In this document: positions 7,367 to 10,206 of the stretch, in pieces
Layout: each line of letters opens with the position of its first letter
Position numbering within the stretch: the first letter of the stretch is position 1
NCBI GenBank assembly: GCA_002402125.1
Contig: NVVG01000003.1
Coordinates: forward strand, 41,036 to 51,241
Length of the DNA: 10,206 nt
Source: Moraxellaceae bacterium
Lineage (GTDB): Bacteria > Pseudomonadota > Gammaproteobacteria > Pseudomonadales > Ketobacteraceae
Direction: 5' to 3'
Program-made: the position numbers and the translations under genes
Notes under the pieces: model-generated
What the model was told of the DNA's origin: nothing
Databases searched by the model: none
What the model saw: the letters and a program-made list of their open reading frames with translations, nothing else

Positions 7367-7398
7367 TCCGATTTAAACATCGCACCTTAAAATCGGAT
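7366..7398. terminator. Inverted repeat between convergent genes, possible weak terminator
   Basis: ATCCGATTT (7366-7374) is an exact complement of AAATCGGAT (7390-7398), giving a 9-base stem with a 15-base loop. It starts on the last base of the esterase stop codon and lies 42 bases past the stop of the convergent GST-fold gene. Neither strand has a clear T-run after the stem, and the stem is only moderately G/C-rich, so it is not a textbook intrinsic terminator. Its position between convergent stops is the main support. Confidence 0.45.
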
Positions 7399-7440
7399 AA
7401 CTCCTAATAATCCATTATCATATTTCAAAAACGTAAAACG

Positions 7441-8403
7441 CTATTGGGTGCCTTTTCTGTGCTCGTCATTTCTGTGCTCGTATAGTCGCTCTATAAAAGC
7501 GGTCGCCTTAGGGTACCGTTGTTGCCAGCGGTCTCTATCTTCTTTCATCGATTTTGGCAGTCTTGATTCATCGACTTTAACGCCTTCCGCCATTCCTCCG
7601 CCATAGGCGTCTGGTTGCTGCCACACCCCTGAAATCGAGGCAAAAGATATATCAACATAATCAAACTGATCGCCACTTAAAATAGATCGGCTATTTTCAG
7701 ATAATTTTTGTTCAATTTCTTCTAGAAATTTTTCGATGTGGCCAGTGGCTTTTTCGTAGCTTCTAGTGCTGATGCGAAAGGCTTTACGGATAAGAAACCG
7801 TAACACGGGGAATAATACAACCAACGCATGACGTTGCCATGGCGGCAGCGATGGGCAGTTACTGCCCCACAGAACCTGGGTAAGCTCTCTATCATCTAAA
7901 ATATGGTAATACACCCATATTTGAATGTTTACGCCATATAGGTCGATGCGTTTCTCTAGTTCCAGACGCTCTGGAGTTGGCGCCAAGAATTTCGCATTCT
8001 CTGGATAGACCGCACTGTATCGCCCCCAGAGATACCTAAGAATATCAGATGAGTTACTAATCGTTGATCGTGTTGCTCCCGTATGCACTCTTAATTGAGG
8101 CACCGAACGCCCGGTAAAAAAAACTCCCAAGGTTCCGCCGACGGCACGCTCAGTATAATCGACACCCAGTATGTCCATGTTCCAACGAACTTTTTCAACA
8201 AAATGACTGACTGATATGGTATCTAGCTGGAGTTCTGGCACAGCGACAGGTTTAAGTAAGCCACTTAACGTTATTCCCCAACGCCACAATAACATCAGGG
8301 TCACTAGACAAAACACACCGAATAGGGAAATATTACCCCACGAAACGATAAACGGCAGCGCTAACAATGATAGCGCGAAAATAAGTGTTCGATTACCAGT
8401 CAT
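7441..8403 (-). CDS. Membrane-anchored glutathione S-transferase-fold protein
   Basis: 320 aa. Residues 5-48 contain two hydrophobic stretches (LIFALSLLALPFIV and LFGVFCLVTLMLLW), so the N-terminus is probably a hairpin membrane anchor. Residues about 60-128 look like a GST N-terminal thioredoxin fold: SHFVEKVRWNMDILGVDY (66-83), then VPQL (101-104) with the probable cis-proline P102, and SNSSDILRYL (116-125) in the glutathione-binding position. An alpha-helical C-terminal domain follows, including FDYVDISFASISG (247-259), the usual GST C-terminal helix signature. In related proteins the first motif is often SHYCEKVRW; here the Cys position is Val, so a Cys-based active site is absent and Ser66 is the only nearby candidate. 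The start ATG has AAGAG at an 8-base spacing. It follows the HD-hydrolase gene after 53 bases on the same strand, with no terminator seen between them, and is probably co-transcribed. Substrate unknown. Confidence 0.8.
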   Translation of the reverse strand: MTGNRTLIFALSLLALPFIVSWGNISLFGVFCLVTLMLLWRWGITLSGLLKPVAVPELQLDTISVSHFVEKVRWNMDILGVDYTERAVGGTLGVFFTGRSVPQLRVHTGATRSTISNSSDILRYLWGRYSAVYPENAKFLAPTPERLELEKRIDLYGVNIQIWVYYHILDDRELTQVLWGSNCPSLPPWQRHALVVLFPVLRFLIRKAFRISTRSYEKATGHIEKFLEEIEQKLSENSRSILSGDQFDYVDISFASISGVWQQPDAYGGGMAEGVKVDESRLPKSMKEDRDRWQQRYPKATAFIERLYEHRNDEHRKGTQ

Positions 8404-8456
8404 AAATAAAACTCTTGGTTATGGTATTGGATTTTCTGTTTCGTGCCACTTTCAAT

Positions 8457-9302
8457 CTACTCAACTGTCACGAGAGTATCACTCAGCATTACAAATGCAT
8501 TATGATATTTTTCAAGCCGAGAGAAATCTTTCGTACCCAGTTTTTTTAGCCGGGTAATATTACTATTGTGTTCCAAATCTTTTCGCTTAACGCGAACAGC
8601 ATCCACGTTAGCACAAATCCCAAGAATATAATCATCTATATAATCTTGGTCAGATTGATGCGTTAACAGTTGCACCGCGCTACACACACGATGAGAAAAA
8701 CCAGCGTCTTGTAGGTTATTTAGCGTCACTGTCCCTTCACTATCTTCAATAACATCATGTAAAACCGCAATTACTGCTAACTCCTTATCAAACAGAAACT
8801 GCTGCATAAGGTGAAGAGGATGTAGAATGTAAGGTTCTCCAGACTTATCGAACTGTCCTAAATGTACCTCACTAGCAATTTTAATCGCGAGACCAAGCTG
8901 CTCACTGGGTGATATGGCCTTTCTCATCATTGCCGATTTATCTACGGCTAGCCAATGAGTGGAGCCAATAATTTCCGCTGTCGAGCTTTCATCAGTCGCC
9001 TTGGCGACTCTATCTTCCGCAGCTAAATCGACATGATGACTTGCTAGAAGAAGTGTCACCAATGCACGTGCTTCAGCACTATCGAAGGTAACTTCTACAT
9101 CGAGCATATACCAATCTGATCCGCCCTCCGTAGGTATTGGTCGTCCAAATTTGTTCCGTTCTGGCCTTATATAACCATTATCGACCACCGCCACGACAAT
9201 CGGTTTAAGATTAACCTTGGGTTCCCCCAGTACCAAACCTGCTTCCATCGCTACGTCATTGGGCTTATCTGTTCTTATGTAAAAATGATGATGATCGCTC
9301 AA
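8457..9302 (-). CDS. SpoT/MESH1-like HD phosphohydrolase with unassigned N-terminal region
   Basis: 281 aa. Residues about 135-275 are a RelA/SpoT-type HD hydrolase domain: HLGQFDKSGEPYILHPL (147-163) with metal ligand H161; LHDVIEDSEGT (181-191) with H182-D183 and E186-D187; and VKRKDLEHNSNITRL (238-252) with D242 and N246. These match the metal and catalytic positions of MESH1/SpoT hydrolases, so it should be an active Mn-type phosphohydrolase, plausibly on (p)ppGpp or another nucleotide. There is no synthetase, TGS or ACT domain. Residues 1-120 form a separate mixed alpha/beta region (IVVAVVDNGYI near 35-45, SDWYMLDVEVTFDS near 62-75) that I cannot assign. The start is TTG at 9302-9300; GAGGAAAGG lies 5 bases before it, which strongly supports this codon, and the next in-frame Met is residue 19. 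It lies 38 bases after the exported-protein gene and 53 bases before the GST-fold gene. Confidence 0.82.
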   Translation of the reverse strand: MSDHHHFYIRTDKPNDVAMEAGLVLGEPKVNLKPIVVAVVDNGYIRPERNKFGRPIPTEGGSDWYMLDVEVTFDSAEARALVTLLLASHHVDLAAEDRVAKATDESSTAEIIGSTHWLAVDKSAMMRKAISPSEQLGLAIKIASEVHLGQFDKSGEPYILHPLHLMQQFLFDKELAVIAVLHDVIEDSEGTVTLNNLQDAGFSHRVCSAVQLLTHQSDQDYIDDYILGICANVDAVRVKRKDLEHNSNITRLKKLGTKDFSRLEKYHNAFVMLSDTLVTVE

Positions 9303-9340
9303 ACCAACCTTTCCTCACGCTTTATGTGTTGCTAAGACAG

Positions 9341-9706
9341 CTATTTGCAGTTTATCGTCTTTAGCTTCCAATCAGTTATCGTTCCATCGGTCAATTGCGC
9401 TTTGAATGTGGTATGTTCAAACTTTAAACTGCACGTCAACGCGGCAACATGCGCGATGACAATTGCGCTGTGTTCGTCCACTTGATCAATTGATCCAACC
9501 GTTATAAAAAGCTGTCTCATCACCTCTAGAGTTAGCTTTCCCAACTCAGTTTGTGATAGTTTCGATTCTACCGTTATCATAGCGGGTGGTTTAATTTCCA
9601 CACCGAGAATCAGTTCGTTAATATCTTCGAAAGAGCGCGCATTCACGCCCATTGAAAACGCCATTAACCATGCGATAGAACCAAGCCTAATACACCAAAT
9701 ACTCAT
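9341..9706 (-). CDS. Small exported hypothetical protein (121 aa)
   Basis: I do not recognise the family. Residues 1-23 are a clear signal peptide (short basic start, hydrophobic IAWLMAFSMG, cleavage likely after VNA), giving a mature protein of about 98 residues. The mature part looks alternately helical and beta: SQTELGKLTLEVMRQLF near 51-67, AIVIAHVAALTC near 81-92, then a strand-rich end TFKAQLTDGTITDWKLKTINC. Two cysteines in the mature part (92 and 120) could pair in the periplasm. The ATG at 9706-9704 is preceded by GGAGAG with 6-7 intervening bases. It is the first gene of a likely three-gene minus-strand unit, with 38 bases to the HD-hydrolase gene. A periplasmic or secreted product heading a unit with a cytoplasmic hydrolase is unusual, and may only reflect shared transcription. 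Confidence 0.7.
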   Translation of the reverse strand: MSIWCIRLGSIAWLMAFSMGVNARSFEDINELILGVEIKPPAMITVESKLSQTELGKLTLEVMRQLFITVGSIDQVDEHSAIVIAHVAALTCSLKFEHTTFKAQLTDGTITDWKLKTINCK

Positions 9707-9710
9707 AATA

Positions 9711-9780
9711 ATCTCTCCACTTTCTGATCAACTTGGTCACATAACACTCCATTGGAGCGGGCATTTACTCACCAATTATA
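9711..9780 (-). promoter_or_regulatory. Putative promoter and operator region of the three-gene minus-strand unit
   Basis: Read on the minus strand, a perfect TATAAT (plus positions 9775-9780) lies about 70 bases before the ATG at 9706. The matching -35 position is poor (GGTGGG), so an activator or an incorrect call is possible. Downstream of it are two dyads: CTCCA-T-TGGAG at 9747-9757 (perfect) and TGATCAA-C-TTGGTCA at 9725-9739 (six of seven arm positions match). Both would lie between the promoter and the ribosome site (GGAGAG, about 9713-9718), where a repressor would block the start of transcription or translation. The hexamer and dyads are seen; their use is inferred. Confidence 0.4.
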
Positions 9781-9885
9781 AACGCCGCCGCCTAAAACCC
9801 ACCGCCTAGCCGCAATGGTTGTATTCTCAAATGTCATATTATCCCTTTACCCATCGGTACCCCGCCCTAAATGATATACACTGCA

Positions 9886-10206
9886 TTAGTACTTTAACCC
9901 AAGGTGAAGTCCGTAGGCACTGATATTGCCAGTGGGGCTATTTGTATCATAGTATCGTCTCACGAAGGGATATATCTGTACATTTCCGATATTGAACGCA
10001 ACACCAAACTCAGGGTATATGGCTAATACAAATTTATTATCACACAACCCCCTGTTTTCATCTTCACGACTGCAATTATAAATTTCGCCAGAAAACACGC
10101 CGACACCCACGTAGGGGTTTATGATTTTTTGTCCCAGGTGGTAATACCCTGATATAGAAAAACCTTCAAAAAACTCATTAACTTCTGAAGGATCATCAAC
10201 AAAAAA
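9886..10206 (-). CDS. Outer-membrane beta-barrel protein, C-terminal part (5' end outside window)
   Basis: The frame is open from the stop (TAA at 9888-9886) through the right window edge, giving 106 C-terminal residues; a GTG at 10110 lies inside the frame and is not a real start. The segment alternates amphipathic strands with loops: GYYHLGQKIINPYVGVGVFSG, then KFVLAIYPEFGVAFNIGNVQIYPFVRRYY, and the end YGLHLGLKY. That end has hydrophobic or aromatic residues at every second position and a terminal Tyr, the pattern read by the BAM assembly machinery. The loop NCSREDENRGLCDN holds two Cys that could form a disulfide outside the membrane. The protein is too partial to name; small barrels of the OmpA/OmpW-like or PagL-like size are possible. 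It is the first gene upstream of the exported-protein gene but is separated from it by 179 bases. Confidence 0.75.
   Translation of the reverse strand, partial: FFVDDPSEVNEFFEGFSISGYYHLGQKIINPYVGVGVFSGEIYNCSREDENRGLCDNKFVLAIYPEFGVAFNIGNVQIYPFVRRYYDTNSPTGNISAYGLHLGLKY

Noticed and set aside
8216..8557. Plus-strand frame of 113 codons across the GST-fold gene start
   Set aside because: It overlaps two supported minus-strand genes and has no signature. The opposite strand explains the sequence.
7441..9302. Toxin-antitoxin or phage-defence pair
   Set aside because: Neither the HD hydrolase nor the GST-fold protein has a toxin or antitoxin signature, the hydrolase lacks a ppGpp synthetase partner, and no defence or mobile genes are nearby.
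9886..10110. Treating the GTG at 10110 as the start of a 74-aa gene
   Set aside because: The frame stays open to the window edge and the upstream residues (GYYHLGQKIINPY) are a beta strand continuous with the barrel, so the gene is truncated by the window.

Overview
The window looks like chromosomal DNA of a free-living, probably marine, gammaproteobacterium. The support is: Shine-Dalgarno-led Gram-negative style genes, a Sec-exported MORN protein and an outer-membrane beta-barrel C-terminus, HDOD and ABC1-kinase families of the types common in marine gammaproteobacteria, and a REP-like palindrome (TTCCCATGC/GCGTGGGAA) of a kind widespread in that class. Base composition looks near-balanced by eye. 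This placement is inference; no rRNA or taxonomic marker is present. I see no tRNA, rRNA, CRISPR array, transposase or integrase.

Layout, left half. A 5'-truncated LACTB2-type metallo-beta-lactamase-fold hydrolase (1-777, +) faces a small lysine-rich protein (842-1036, -) across a short gap with a repeated TATGTT motif. The small gene diverges from an ABC1/COQ8-type atypical kinase (1157/1169-2587, +). It is followed by a cNMP-binding-like plus HDOD regulatory protein (2731-3975, +), which may be preceded by a short overlapping leader ORF (2670-2741). A REP-like hairpin (about 4008-4033) lies between the HDOD gene and a convergent secreted MORN-repeat protein (4053-5486, -).

Middle. A 326-base gene-free divergent region (5487-5812) separates the MORN gene from a complete type-B carboxylesterase (5813-7366, +). 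An inverted repeat (7366-7398) lies between the esterase and the convergent gene that follows.

Right half. Three minus-strand genes are closely spaced and probably co-transcribed from upstream of 9706: a small exported protein (9341-9706), a SpoT/MESH1-like HD phosphohydrolase with an unassigned N-terminal region and a TTG start (8457-9302), and a membrane-anchored GST-fold protein (7441-8403). A TATAAT hexamer and two short dyads lie just upstream. The last gene (9886 to the window end, -) is the C-terminal part of an outer-membrane beta-barrel protein.

Most genes appear to be separate units. The one convincing multi-gene unit is the exported protein / HD hydrolase / GST-fold set. It is also the best candidate for an undescribed system, although its function cannot be read from the sequence alone.
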